Source of the DNA: Halichoerus grypus
Lineage: Eukaryota > Chordata > Mammalia > Carnivora > Phocidae
Direction: 5' to 3'
DNA: 64,000 bases
NCBI RefSeq assembly: GCF_964656455.1
Contig: NC_135726.1
Coordinates: forward strand, 27,415,168 to 27,479,167
Both the position numbers and the translations under genes were made by a program. The notes below the pieces were generated by a model. It was given only the letters and a program-made list of their open reading frames with translations, did no database searches and had not been told where the DNA came from. Below are positions 49,180 to 60,945 of this stretch, piece after piece; the stretch's first letter is position 1, and each line of letters starts with the position of its first letter.

Positions 49180-49540
49180 TATAAGCATATCTTGTATTTT
49201 TTACATAAAAAAGTCATGTAACTTGCATCATAAGCGTTTTTCTGTATCAGGTCATATAGATCTTTTAAATTCCTTTTTAAATTCCTTTAACTGTTGCAAA
49301 ATATTGTGGGAAGTACTTTATTCAACTAGTCTCCTAATGATGAACATTTACATTGTTATTATAATCCTCGAACTTTCACTGAGCCTACAACAATGAACAT
49401 TATTCGTGTGGCATTTTATACAAGTGTGAGTATATATGTAGGGTAAATTCATAGGAAGTAGAATTGCTGGATTAAAATTTGTATATTTTGAACTTTGATA
49501 GATATTGCCAAATTTTCATTCAAAGAATAAATTCCTTGAA
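49180..49540 (-). mobile_element. LINE-1 (old) 3' UTR, antisense
   Basis: CTTGCATCATAAGCGTTTTTC, CTAATGATGAACATTTAC, TACAACAATGAACATTATTCG and ATAGGAAGTAGAATTGCTGG are the antisense L1M 3' pattern. Confidence 0.65.
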
Positions 49541-50416
49541 ATCAAGTGGATGTGCATTTTATATTTCAGAAATGTGCCAATTTATATTCCTGGACAGTAT
49601 GACAAACTAGATAATCTGAATATCCTCCCCGCAAAAAGACACCTGAAATATTAAACAACATATAACAAATATCTCATCTGTAAAGCTAGGGTTCAAAAAA
49701 AGTACATCAAATCCCCAGGGACCAAAAATGAAGAAGCTGAAAACCAAGGAAAGAAGAAGTCATTGAAGCCACTGACGCCCAAGGGTATTTGCTGTTCCAG
49801 GTAACCAAGATGCTCAGTGTTTAACACCCACACAAAGACTAGACCTTGGGCCCAGTACTTGGAGAATCAAGGGGAAATGAGGACCCTCACATGAAACTGG
49901 AATCTTTGAGCACTACATCTGTCATGAAAAGATGGACTAGAAAAAAAAATGATAACCAGCAAAAGGAGATAATAAGACAAATTCTCTGGCTTGGCCTGGT
50001 AATACAGTGGGTAATAGTGTCTCCTGAGAATTCATAACCAGAGGCCTGTTCTCAAATTGATTAGGGGTTCTAATATATGCTACCTTGGGTGCCTACCAGA
50101 AGCAAATGCAAATCTTCTGTAAAGACTCATGTCTTCAACCCAGGCTGCATAAGATTCCCATGGATATAAGGCTTGATTGAACATAAACTGATAAGCCAAA
50201 CTTGCATCATACAGGAAGAAACAGATTTCCAGGTATCTTGCAGGTGGAGAAAACAGTGGTTATTAGACCTTTAGTATCTTGAAATAATCGAGCCATCAGA
50301 TTAGTGAATATAAAATGAGTTTTACATTTTTAGAAGATTTAAGGAAATGATATCAGAAATAAGACAGAACTAAGAACACACACATAGCATAAACAAAACC
50401 TAACAGATTTTTATTT

Positions 50417-50625
50417 TTACTTTTTTTTTAAGATTTTATTTATTTATTAGAGAGAGAGAGAGAAAGAAAATGAGCAGGGGGAGGGGCATTTGAAAGGGAG
50501 AGGGAGAGGGAGAAGCAGACTCCCCGATAAGCAGGGAGCCCGATGTGGGGCTCGATCCCAGGACTCCGGGATCATGGCCTGAGCCGAAGGCAGATGCTTA
50601 ACCGACTGAGCCACCCAGGCACCCC
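50417..50625 (-). mobile_element. Carnivore SINE (left of a tandem pair), minus strand
   Basis: A 19-bp duplication ACCTAACAGATTTTTATTT lies at 50398-50416 and 50629-50647. The body includes GAGCCCGATGTGGGGCTCG. Confidence 0.94.
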
Positions 50626-50644
50626 ATGACCTAACAGATTTTTA

Positions 50645-50865
50645 TTTATTTATTTTTTTGGAAGCTTTTTTTAAAAAGATTTTTAATTTATTTTTTGACA
50701 CAGAGAGAGACAGCGAGAGAGGGAACACAAGCAGGGGGATTAGGAGAGGGAGAAGCAGGCTTTCCACGGAGCAGGGAGCCCGATGCGGGGCTTGATCCCA
50801 GGACTCTGGGATCATGACCTGAGCCAAAGGCAGACACTTAACGACTGAGCCACCCAGGCGCCCCC
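50645..50865 (-). mobile_element. Carnivore SINE (right of a tandem pair), minus strand
   Basis: It follows the left copy in the same orientation and ends CCACCCAGGCGCCCC. The AACAGATTTTTA word stands before it (50633-50644) and after it (50867-50878), so it went into the duplicated target of the first copy. Confidence 0.94.
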
Positions 50866-51215
50866 CAACAGATTTTTAAAAACAAAATAAAACTTCTAAA
50901 AAAAATGCAATAATTGAATTTTAGAATGGAATTAGAAGGGCTATATAAGATTAGACTCAGCTGTGAAAAGAATTAGCAAACTGGAAAGATCTTAAGGAGG
51001 TACCCAAAGTGTAGCACAAAGTTATAAGGATGGAAAATATGAAAAATGTTGAACATGTGAGTGTGAAAAGGACAAACATACATTGTATTGGCATTCTAGA
51101 TGGAGAAGAGAATGGGGGGGGGGGAAGATTGGAAATGTTTGAAGAGATAATAATAGGTGAGAATTTTCCAGAATAGGTAAAAGACATGACTTGTCAGATT
51201 CAGGAAGCACAATAA

Positions 51216-52650
51216 ATTCCTAATTCTCCCACTGCATTTTAGCATAAATAACATATTTTTATGAAATATAACTATTTTCCAAGACCAAATTTATGAGATT
51301 GTTTTACATTTTGCAAATATCTTTCATGTCTGGCCTAATAGAAAAAGGCTAGATTCTCATATCTGCTTCTGCATTCAATCTGTTTTAATATCACATATCA
51401 TGTAGCCTCTGGAAAACTCCAACTTGTGAGAGAAGGGGAATGAAAAAGATCAATTGTATTGTAGTATTACTACAAATACAGTTTTGACCTTGTGGAACTT
51501 CTGAAAGATTATCCAGTTTCCTTGAGATCTCTGGAGCATACTTTGAGAATCCCTAATTTAGAGTAAGTTTCCTATTACAGGTCATGATTGGTGAACTCAG
51601 TGTTAACAAATTTTAAAAAAGGAATATTCTACACATACGCACTCCATATATGTTCTACCCGAATCATGGTTTTTTAGGGAATTAGAATACAATAAAATAC
51701 ACTTGGATCTGAAACAAGACTCAAGGGATTAATTTCATCTCTCTTCCATGATTCAGAGGATACTTTAGGGTCCTGCAAAGCCATCTTTGAGAACATCAAG
51801 TACATTATGTTGGTATGTGCAGAAGTCTTGAGTTATACCAGATGGTTTTGTTTTGTTTTGTTTTGTTTTGTTTTGTTTTGTTTTGTTTTGTTAATAAGAT
51901 GGTAGATAAACTACTTGTTACCGTAGCATGATTGAGTGATGTATATGAAAGTGAATAGGATTCTCTGCTACATAATTGCAAAACTGCCCCAGAAGTGGAA
52001 GACAAAATAATCTATCAGGAGACCAACACAATGTTCAGAATCATAAGGAAACTGGTGCAACAATTGATGTAGAAACACTGACTCTGGAGGCCCCTGGGGG
52101 AGAATTAGAGGATCCTTTATAATTGCCTGGGAAAAGTCTCATTTACATAGCTTGGGTTAAATTTTGCCATCAAATTTTCTTCAACTAATCTACATTTGAT
52201 GTTTCTCATTTCTGATTTTATATCATTAAGGAGAGGGCCCACATCTGAATCTGTTAATGGATCAGATTCTTGTGCTTTTTCAGTTTTGTCCACATTGAAC
52301 AAATACGATCCCCTTGCTTTTCTTTTCTTATTTATCTCATTGTATAAAACCTAAGGCACAAGACATTATTTCAATAGTGCCCAAGAGAAGGACAGTTATA
52401 ATAACCTATTAGATCTCAGATACCTCAATTTCAATTAAAAAGGCTAACATTCTCTCTAAATATTCAGGTGAACCCACAAGGCTTAATCCAAATTCATTTC
52501 TGCTGAAACCTAGATAGTAGAAATTTAGCTGGCCAATTTTTAACATGGGACACCCTGTGACTTGCAAAATGATGGAAAGGATTAAAAATTGTTTGTTCTC
52601 CACCTCATTACAAAAAGGGTATGAGATAAAAGAATGATTTGTTCCAGTAG
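51216..52650. other. Intergenic sequence with (GTTTT)n; no gene seen
   Basis: The (GTTTT)n tract is listed separately. A possible degraded MER5-like piece lies at about 51510-51560 (CTTTGAGAATCCCTAATTTAG). Otherwise no exon or repeat is recognised. Confidence 0.45.
51845..51892. repeat. (GTTTT)n pentanucleotide repeat
   Basis: Nine or more perfect TTTTG units in a row, probably length-polymorphic. Confidence 0.95.
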
Positions 52651-52817
52651 AATTTCATTCATTATACAAACATATAATGAGTTCCTTCTCGGTACTAGGC
52701 ACTTTGCTAGGCTCTGGTTTATAGATCAGAAACAGTCTTTGCCTTCATAGCCCCACTAGAAGAGACACACCTATACATAAGAATTGATTTAGAGTGTGAT
52801 AAGACTTATACTAAAGA

Positions 52818-53022
52818 GGGGCTCCTGGGTGGCTCAGTCGGTTAAGCATCTTACTCTTGATTTCAGCTCAGGTCATGATCTCAGGGGTCATAAGATCAAG
52901 CCCTGCATCAGTCTCTATGCTCAGCAGGGAGTCTGCTTGAGATTCTTTCCCTCTGCCCCTCCCCCCCACCCATGCTCATGCTCACTCTCTCTTTCTCAAA
53001 TAAATAAATAAATCTTAAAAAA
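52818..53022 (+). mobile_element. Carnivore SINE inside L2
   Basis: Head GGGGCTCCTGGGTGGCTCAG, then TCTTGATTTCAGCTCAGG and tail AAATAAATAAATAAATC. ATAAGACTTATA before and ATAAGATTCATA after suggest a diverged target duplication. Confidence 0.92.
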
Positions 53023-53726
53023 AATTAAAATAAGATTCATAATAAAATATGTATAAGATATATTTGTACACAAAAGGAATGATATATTCTGCTTATGGAA
53101 TCAGAAAGGGCTTTATCTTTTTGCTGGCTTGGAAGAATAATTTGGAGTTTTCTAGGCTAATCAAGGAGAGTAAGAGTATTCTAGGCAGAGAGAACTACAT
53201 GTGCAAAGCTCTTACGTGTCTAGGAATGGCAAGTAATTCAGTTTGGCAAGGCTAGAGTGAAGGGTGAAGATGGAGAGCAGTTGGAAGTGATGTTAGAGAG
53301 TGGGTAGAAATCAGTTTATCAAGCATCTGTAGCCAAGCTAGGGAGCTTGAACTTTATCACACGGGTCTCTGGTTTTCCAGATATACCCTAGGACACCAGG
53401 GGATTTGTAGAGATGCCTGAGGTATTGGTGGGAATGTGGTCAGGGCAAGCAGGTGGGAGTTGCCCCTACCCCTGCTTCGATGGGAACCATGCAGCTTTAC
53501 ATGTGTGCATGCTTGAAGTTGGACTTCATTTTTCTCAACAACTATTTACTGAGCACATATTAAGCACCAGGCCTTGTGCTGACATTCACAATTCATGGCC
53601 TCCCAGTGTAAAAAATATTCCTTTAAAAAAGTTAGAAACGCACAGCTGTAATTGGTAGGTAACCACTGTAGAGAGTCAAACAGGAGAGTGATGTGATCAG
53701 GTTTGCTTCTTAGAAATTCACTCTGG

Positions 53727-53923
53727 CAGCACCTGGGTGGCTCAGTTGGTTAAGCATCCGACTCTTGGTTTTGGCTCAGGTCATGATCTCAGGGTTGTGA
53801 GATCGAGTCCACTGCATCTGGCTCCATGCTGGGGGTGGAACCTGCTTGAGATTCTCTCTCCCTCTCTCCCCCTGCCCCTCTCCCCCCTGCTTTCTCTGTC
53901 TCTCAAAAAAAAAAAAAAAAAAA
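53727..53923 (+). mobile_element. Carnivore SINE inside L2
   Basis: CACCTGGGTGGCTCAGTTGG to a long A-tail. GAAATTCACTCTGG before and GAAATCTCACTCTGG after form a near-identical duplication. Confidence 0.92.
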
Positions 53924-54579
53924 AGGAAATCTCACTCTGGTTGAAGTTTGGACATTAGGTTGGAGGCAGAGAAACCAGGCGGAAAACGAAGGCATAAAAT
54001 CAGGTGCATTGAAAGTGGAGAGGAAGAAGACAGTGTATCAGGGTAAGTCCCAGGCTTTCGACTTAGATGAATGGGTCTACCACAGAGAGGCTAGGAGAAT
54101 GAGAAGGGCCGAGAAAAGTCTGTGGGGCTTCCAACTTCTAGAGAGATGTTGGAAGAGCCAGTGAAGGAGACCGAGAAGGGAGGTGGGGAGAGAGAGATTG
54201 AGAGAAAGTTGAGCCAGGCAAGAGTGCTCCCAGGGAAACCTTGGAGGCAGAGCTTCAAGAGGGGAGAGATGGGCAGCGTCCAGGGCTTCAGGAAGACCTC
54301 GTGGGATAGACTGAGAAACCCTCTCTTGATTTGTCGGCTGGTGAAGCTTGGGAGACTTCCACGGGATCAGTTTCAGTGGAAACCAGATTGCAGTGGGCTG
54401 AGAAGTGAGTAAGTGGCAGGGAAGCGGACACAGTGAGACTAGACATCTTCACGAGGATGGCTGTGAAGGCAGAAGGAGAGAGAGCATGATTGCCAGAGAA
54501 AATGCCGGGGTGGGAGGTAGGAGTTTATCAATATGCGCAGTGGAGAAATCCAGAAGGGTGGAAGATTGAAGATAATGCT

Positions 54580-54590
54580 TTCTCTCTCTC

Positions 54591-54645
<55 letters not shown>
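54580..54645. repeat. (TC)n-(TG)n-(AG)n compound microsatellite
   Basis: TC units (54580-54593), then about 20 TG units (54598-54636), then GA units. Likely highly polymorphic. Confidence 0.95.
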
Positions 54646-54649
54646 TCGC

Positions 54650-56965
54650 TAAGGGAGGTCCCTGAGCAGGTGGGAGGGACTAGTCTCCAGCACAGGTCTT
54701 TACTGAGAAGCCCTAAGTGTCTGAAAATTTAATAAGAATATATTCAGCACACCTATGTGCATGTATCTGCATATTCACATATTTGAGATATTTGTGGCTG
54801 GGGCAAGTTTATTGAGAAGAATTTGAAAATAAATTTCAGTTTTTTTCAGGGCACTGGAAGATTTGGGATATCAAGGAACTGTGGAATCTTAATCATGTCT
54901 TTTTAGTTATTAAATTTCTCTATTTAGGACATTCAAATTTCGGAATGGCAGGGCCACCTTTGTTGAATCCTGACTGATAGCTTAATGAGTTGTTCTGGAG
55001 TGCTCAGGAAAGGCATACGTTATCACTGGAGACTCCTTAAGAAACCCTTCCCTCTTTCACCTTTTTTCTATCCCTTTGTTCTTGTTGGCTCTGAGTTTCC
55101 TATGAGTCACCCAAAGCTGTTTCCCGCTCCCTGTTAATACACATTATAGCATTCCATAGTGGTTTTTCATGTGCTGCCTATGGGTCATCTACTTCTTAGA
55201 TGAAATACTATTTTCTATTCCACAGCTGGATTCTATCAGAGATGCTGGTGACCCTCTGAGTCAAACCAAATGTGTGAAGTTATTTGCCTTTGGAGATGTC
55301 TTTAAAATGAGAAATGACATTATCTTCTCTAAATAGTTGCTATTGGTTCTGTGCTTGAAAAATATGAGGGATAACTTGCTATCGTCCTTCTCATAGGGCT
55401 GGTGCTGAGAGGACGGGATGGCAAGGTTTGGTGGACACGAAGCTCTGAAAGGTGTGGGGGGGCATGCCTGAAAGCCTATATTTGTTCTTGAATTTGCTGC
55501 TCATTTCCATTGTGGAGTGGGAGAAATCTCTTAAATCCCACTATGTGTCAGGTTCTTACTCTGCAGAAAGGAGAGTAATACAGCGTCCACAGGTGGTTCA
55601 TAGGGGAATGCAACACTTATTTAGCAATTAGGAGGAAGTTTAACCTCATATCATAAAATGTTCCTGACAGTTGGGCTTGTTAAAACATGAAATGGCCCCT
55701 GGGGAGAGCTTCACTTGGCACACACTTCACCTGGCCACAGTATTTATTAATGATTATGAGGGTCAGGCGAGGTCTCCAAGACAGGGACAGGCTTGGTTCC
55801 CATGGTGGTTTTTTATAGGTTTTGACATTGATTTCAGACCAAAGACATATAAATCTTCTTCCCACCTTAATCTACCAAAGGAAACACGTTCCCAGTTTAT
55901 TCAGCACACCACTTCTGTCCACCCCTGGGGACTCTCCTGAACATGTGCCGTTAACAATTTCCAGTCTGTATTCACTGACTTTACGTTGCCAACAGTTGCT
56001 GACTTAGCTTCTGCTGCTAGGCCACCTTTCTTTTCACCTGAGTTGGTTTTTATTTTTCCCCAAACATACAGAATATATTTTCTCCAAACAGTACCCAAAT
56101 GCTAGATTGTCAAAAGGAAGTTGACAAAAGTATGTCGTGCTACGCACTATGAAAGGGGCTAATCAAAGCAGCTTTTTAATTGCCATAGTAATGATTTAGA
56201 TATGCAAAAAATACTAAAGTTAAATTTGCATGACTAATTAATTAAGCAAAGCTCACAATTGACAAACATAATTAGCACATCCAAAATTGAAACCACATCC
56301 TGGTTCTCTTAACTTGGAGCCAAAAAAGACAACGTGAAGCACTCAAAATCCCCTTCCTTTCACTGTCTATACGTCTCACTGCCAATTCTCATATTTAGGT
56401 TTGTTATGCATGGAGCATAGTTAATTGCAAAACATTTCTGAGGATCTTTTTTTTTTTTTTTTTTAACAGTAGTCTCAAGAGTTTGGCATATTTGCTCCAT
56501 CTTTTAGCAGCTAAATTTTATCTAGTAGAGTGGATATCTTCTCAAATAGGGGAAAAGTTATCTATCTGTTATCTCTGTCATTTATCTTTTCCCTTATTCA
56601 TCTGTCTTTCTATTGGTTGTTGTTAGACCAGCTTTTATGTCACATAAATATTTTATGTGGGCAAGTGGTTTCAGCTAGAGATACTGAAAACTGTGTAATG
56701 GTAGGTCAAGTTACCATGAAGCTCTAATCAGTGAACATACATACAGCTTTCTGGGGCAAAGGCATGAAGTTCCAAAGTAAGTCAGAGCTTCCTGGAGTCC
56801 TTGCTTAGCCCAAACCACAATGAGTTCCAAGGAAGTAGGGACTCTCTCCTCCAACTCTCTCATGCTCATCCAGTGTGTGATGTGCTTTGTCATCTGGCTA
56901 CCAAAGTAGAATTACTGTGTTCAGAGTAACCTGGGGGAGAAGTCACTTCCCCTGTAGCCTAGATA
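54650..56965. other. Repeat-poor intergenic block, no gene seen
   Basis: About 2.3 kb with almost no recognisable transposon. It includes the POU/homeodomain-rich segment listed separately and a 16-T run at about 56449-56464. No CpG island or coding exon is evident. Confidence 0.5.
56160..56330. promoter_or_regulatory. Candidate conserved element rich in POU/homeodomain motifs
   Basis: A perfect octamer ATTTGCAT at 56224-56231 is followed by TAATTAATTA at 56235-56244. Nearby are ATATGCAAA at about 56200, TTAATTGCC, ACAATTGACAAA and ATAATTAGC. The density of such motifs without any repeat suggests an enhancer; this is inference. Confidence 0.4.
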
Positions 56966-56981
56966 CTCTTCCTCTTTTTAT

Positions 56982-57185
56982 TTTTATTTATTTTTTTTTT
57001 GAAGATTTTATTTATTTATTTGACCAAGAGAGACAGCGAGAAAGGGAACACAAGCAGGGAGAGTGGGAGAGGGAGAAGCAGGCTTTCTGCTCAGCAGGGA
57101 GCCCGATGTGGGGCTTGATCCCAGGATTCTGGGATCATGACCTTAGCTGAAGGCAGATCTTAATGACTGAGCCACCCAGGTGCCC
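56982..57185 (-). mobile_element. Carnivore SINE, full length, minus strand
   Basis: 16-bp repeats CTCTTCCTCTTTTTAT (56966-56981) and CTCTTCCTGTTTTTAT (57186-57201) flank it. The body has GAGCCCGATGTGGGGCTTG. Confidence 0.94.
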
Positions 57186-57201
57186 CTCTTCCTGTTTTTA
57201 T

Positions 57202-57790
57202 AAAGCAAAGAGACCTCAGTTGGACTGAAGACCAATATCTGGGTCAGGTACCATATTTTGTTCCCCATCGTGAACCCTCAAATGTTACCTGCAAAACCAA
57301 GTCCCCATTCTTAAGCAATCACAGCACAGCAATCGTGGCAAACCTCCTTCCATGCAAATTGCCTCTCGAGGGTCCCACCCACCAGTGCAACACACTTCAT
57401 GCATTCATTGAACCAGTGCGGATGGAGCGCCTGCTTTGTGCGAGACACCATTCTAGACACAGGCCACTGGACCTCTGTCAGCTGCATGTGTGCATCCATT
57501 GTGTAGGTGTACACATGGATCTTCATGTGTAGAACTTCATTTCCTTTTAGTAGCAGCTATTCTGCTTCTGTGTATCTAGTAAGCATTTTTCATCCTTGAT
57601 ACATAGATAGCAAGAACCACTAGATGATTACTATCATGAAAACTTTCAAAAAAACCGAAAACTGCCTAGGGCAACACTGGGTAATGCCCACTAGCTATCA
57701 AGCAGAATTTCCAAATGGCATTTATTATATTTGCTTCAGATTTTTTTTTATCCAAGAAGTAATGCCTTACTGATAAGTCTTTGATCCCTT
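57202..57790. other. Intergenic sequence with an L2 fragment
   Basis: CATGCATTCATTGAACCAG and CGCCTGCTTTGTGCGAGACACC at about 57398-57450 are an antisense L2 end. No gene is seen. Confidence 0.5.
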
Positions 57791-58354
57791 CTTTCCTCAT
57801 TTTCATTTCCTTCCCTCTCTTCCTTCCCAGAGGCACCACTATTATGATTCTGCTCCATAGCCATCCCCTGTATTGTTTATATTTTTACTAAATATAGAAT
57901 TTGCCTGAAATATATGCAGTATTGTTTTTATATGTTTTGTAAATTCCATATAAATGCTCTCATACTATATATATTCTTGAGCTTGGCCTATTTTACTGTA
58001 TTTACATGTAGCTTATTTTATCTATTGTATATTACTCCTTTCTGTGAGAATACCTCAATTGTCTCTCCTTTCTCTACCTATGGCTATTTAGTGTCTTTCT
58101 ATTTTTTTTTCCTATCACAAGCAATGCTGAAGAGTATTTATTTATACACGTAGGGGAGAATTTTCCTAAAGTTTATGTCTAGAAGTGGAATTAATAGGTT
58201 GAATATTATACACATTTTCCAATATTAGATGTTGTTTTCCAAATGGTAGGAGAGCTTCTACTAGCAATATGTGAGTCCTTCCTCCATATCCTTGCCAATA
58301 CTTGTCATTTTCAGACTTTAAAATTTTTGTCAGCCTGCTGAGTTTCCATGATTA

Positions 58355-58635
58355 GCACCCGTTCACGTGTGCCGACTGAGCACCTGAAATGTGGCTAGTC
58401 TGCATCATGCTATACATGTAAAAAAACCCCACCAGATTTTGAAGATTTAATATGAAAATGCAAAATACGTCATTGATAATTTTTTATATTGATATATGAT
58501 TTATCAGGTTAAATGAAATGTATTATTAAAATGAATTTCTCCTGTTTCTTTTTACTTTTTTAACGTGCCTCCTAGAAAGTTTAAAAATGCATGTATGTCT
58601 CTCAGTACATTCCTACTGGTCAGCACTGATGTAGA
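58355..58635 (+). mobile_element. Old DNA-transposon-like fragment, family not assigned
   Basis: CGACTGAGCACCTGAAATGTGGCTAGT is a segment I recall from a common dispersed mammalian repeat ending in 'ggacagcac', here CTGGTCAGCACTG. The family name is uncertain. Confidence 0.5.
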
Positions 58636-58733
58636 AACTCCAGTATAGTGTTGATAAATCGTGGTGAAAGTAAACTTCCTTGTTTTACTTGTAACTTCAG
58701 TGATCATCCTTCTGAAGATTCACTGTTATTTCT

Positions 58734-58942
58734 TTTTCTTTTTTTTTTTTTAATTTTTTTTTTAAAGATTTTATTTATTTGCAAGAGAGAGAATGAGAGA
58801 GAGCATGAGAGGGAGGAGGGTCAGAGGGAGAAGCAGACTCCCTGCTGAGCAGGGAGCCCGATGTGGGACTTGATCCCGGGACTCCAGGATCATGACCTGA
58901 GCCGAAGGCAGTCGCCTAACCAACTGAGCCACCCAGGCGCCC
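58734..58942 (-). mobile_element. Carnivore SINE, full length, minus strand
   Basis: A perfect 17-bp duplication GATTCACTGTTATTTCT lies at 58717-58733 and 58943-58959. The body ends CCACCCAGGCGCCC. Confidence 0.95.
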
Positions 58943-59334
58943 GATTCACTGTTATTTCTGATGTTTGCCCTTGGTGTTTTGTAGTTACTTTGTTAGATTG
59001 AGGAAGCTCTTCTAGCCCTACTTGCTGAGGGTGATTACAATGAATGAAGCTTGAATTCTGTGGCTTTGACCACATCCATTAGGATGATCATGTCATTTCT
59101 CCATTTAATCTTTTCAGTAAGGTCAACTACTTTGATTGATTTTTTTAAACAAAATTTTAAATGTGGAACCACCTGAGATAAAGCCATTTTGTACTTTTAT
59201 ACCCCTACTGGATTTCATGCTTAACTTTCTTTTTTTTTTTACTTAGGAATTTTCCATGTATATTCATAGATGAGATTGCTCTATGATACTGATTTCTTTT
59301 GTACTGTGTTGGTACCAAGTTCACAGGACCACTG

Positions 59335-59510
59335 CTGCTGCTAATAGTCAGCATATATTGAGCACTTGCTAGTGCCAGGGGCTCAACATGTACTCTCTCA
59401 CTGACTCCCCACATCAAATCTATAAGGTAGATTCTATTATCATCCCCATTTTACAGAAGATGAAACTAAGACACAGAGGGGATAGGTAACTTGATAAATG
59501 ATGGCACACC
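59335..59510 (+). repeat. MIR SINE
   Basis: TATATTGAGCACTTGCTAGTGCC, AAATCTATAAGGTAGATTC, TTATCATCCCCATTTTACAG and ACACAGAGGGGATAGGTAAC give a well-preserved MIR in order. Confidence 0.85.
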
Positions 59511-59924
59511 ATTTTGGGCAAAATGGTAGACTGGATATCCCAAGAAGCCCTCCTGATCCAAGCATCTACAAATAATGAATATATTTTTTTAATATTAAGA
59601 TGAATTTTGAACCTGGGAAAAAGGTAAGGGAAATCCTTAGATTTCCTTGTTGTTTTTATCCTTTGACCTTCAGTTTTAATAGACCCTTGATGGAGAACGG
59701 GAGAGAAAGCTGAGGTCCCCAGAAGGTGGGGAGTTGGATTCAAGACCTGCAGGATAAGTCTAGGATCCATACGGTGATTAAACTGGAAAACACCTCACCC
59801 CTATGCATTCTTAAGGTAGGCAGGAAGGAAATTTGTTTGTCTAGGCCATGGCTCTCAGTGAATGGGCTGGGGGAGAAGAGGGGAGAAGGCCTAGGGTTGG
59901 TATTGCTACATCCTGTAAGTTTTC
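59511..59924. other. Unassigned sequence within the antisense L1 span
   Basis: No recognised element or exon. It may be L1 sequence too diverged to recognise. Confidence 0.4.
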
Positions 59925-59937
59925 AGAGAACACTTTC

Positions 59938-60152
59938 TTAAAAAAAGATTTATTTTATTTATTTATTTTAGAGAATGAGAGAGGGAGTGAGAGAGCACGT
60001 GCACATGTGAGCGGGGGCAGGGGCAGAGGGAGAGAATCTCAAGCAGATTCTGTGCTGAGTGCCATGGGGCTCAATCCCACAACCTTGAGATCATAACCTG
60101 AGATGAAATCAAGAGTCAGATGCTTAACCAACTGAGCCACCCAGGCTCCGCA
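59938..60152 (-). mobile_element. Carnivore SINE, older subtype, minus strand
   Basis: AGAGAACACTTTC at 59925-59937 and AAAGAACACTTTC at 60153-60165 flank it. The body has AATCTCAAGCAGATTCTGTGC and GAGCCACCCAGGCTCC. Confidence 0.92.
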
Positions 60153-60448
60153 AAAGAACACTTTCAAAGAACAAATGTTTTTACTGCCTTTGGTTCTAAA
60201 TCTTTTACAATTCCCATTGTAATTTCTTCTTTAACCTTTGATTATTTAAAAATGCAATTTTCATTTCCCAAATAGTATAAGGGTGTTTTTATTTTTACTC
60301 TTTTCTTCTTGATTCTAATTTAATTGTACTGTGGTCAGAGTATGCAAACTGATGCTATTGATTTTTTAAATTTTATTGAAACTTCCTTTGTGATTGACTA
60401 TTGATTTTTTTGTAAATATGCCACATATCCATGAAAAATATATGTTCT

Positions 60449-60632
60449 GAAGCGCCTGGGTGGCTCAGTCAGTTAAGTGTCTGCCTTCGGCTCAGATCAA
60501 GAGCCCAGGGTCCAGGGATTGAGCCCCACATCAGGCTCCCTACTCAGCTAGAAGCCTGCTTCTCCTTCTGCTCCTCCCCTCTGCTCATACTCTCTTTCTC
60601 AAATAAATAAATAAAATCTTTAAAAAAAAAAA
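60449..60632 (+). mobile_element. Carnivore SINE, full length
   Basis: GAAAAATATATGTTCT (60433-60448) and GAAAAATGTATGTTCT (60633-60648) form a 16-bp duplication with one mismatch. The head is GCGCCTGGGTGGCTCAG. Confidence 0.94.
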
Positions 60633-60835
60633 GAAAAATGTATGTTCTCTATTTTTTGGGTGTAGTGTTCTCTTAATGCATCTGTCCAGTATATCATGTT
60701 TGTTAATTGTGTTGCCTGATCCTTTGTCAGATTTATCTATCAGCGTCTAAGAGAGTTGTGTGAAAATCTCCTACTATGAATGTAGATTATCTAATTTTCT
60801 TTGTAATTTTGTTTTTCATTAATATACACCTACCC

Positions 60836-60945
60836 TGGGGCACCTGGCTGCCTCAGTCAGTGGAGCATGTGACTCTTGATCACAGGGTTGTGGGTTCGAG
60901 CCCTACACTGGGTGTGGAGATTACTTAAAAATAAAATCTTTATGA
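60836..60945 (+). mobile_element. Carnivore SINE, short subtype
   Basis: GGGGCACCTGGCTGCCTCAG, GTTCGAGCCCTACACTGGG and GATTACTTAAAAATAAAATC: the form without CT-rich middle, as at 16933. Confidence 0.9.

Larger units (their letters stand above)
49560..51215 (+). mobile_element. LINE-1 5' portion (leader/ORF1-proximal), plus strand
   Basis: Sequence with the L1M leader style (GACAAACTAGATAATCTG, AGAAGCTGAAAACCAAGG) continues after two SINEs with AGAATTAGCAAACTGGAAAG, GAAGAGATAATAATAGGTGAG, AATTTTCCAGAATAG and TCAGATTCAGGAAGCACAA. A G-run at about 51115-51124 lies within it. Confidence 0.65.
52655..54575 (-). mobile_element. Long LINE-2, antisense, including reverse-transcriptase sequence
   Basis: The 3' end starts at about 52655 (ATAATGAGTTCCTTCTCGG, CACTTTGCTAGGCTCTGG). 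It continues with ATTCTAGGCAGAGAGAACTAC, GTGCAAAGCTCTTACGTG and GAGAGTGATGTGATCAGG. At about 54150-54400 it carries antisense RT sequence (CCAGTGAAGGAGACCGAGAAGG, CAGTTTCAGTGGAAACCAGATTG). Two carnivore SINEs and another L2 end fragment (about 53535-53615) interrupt it. It spans roughly 1.4 kb of L2, longer than most surviving L2 pieces. Confidence 0.75.
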
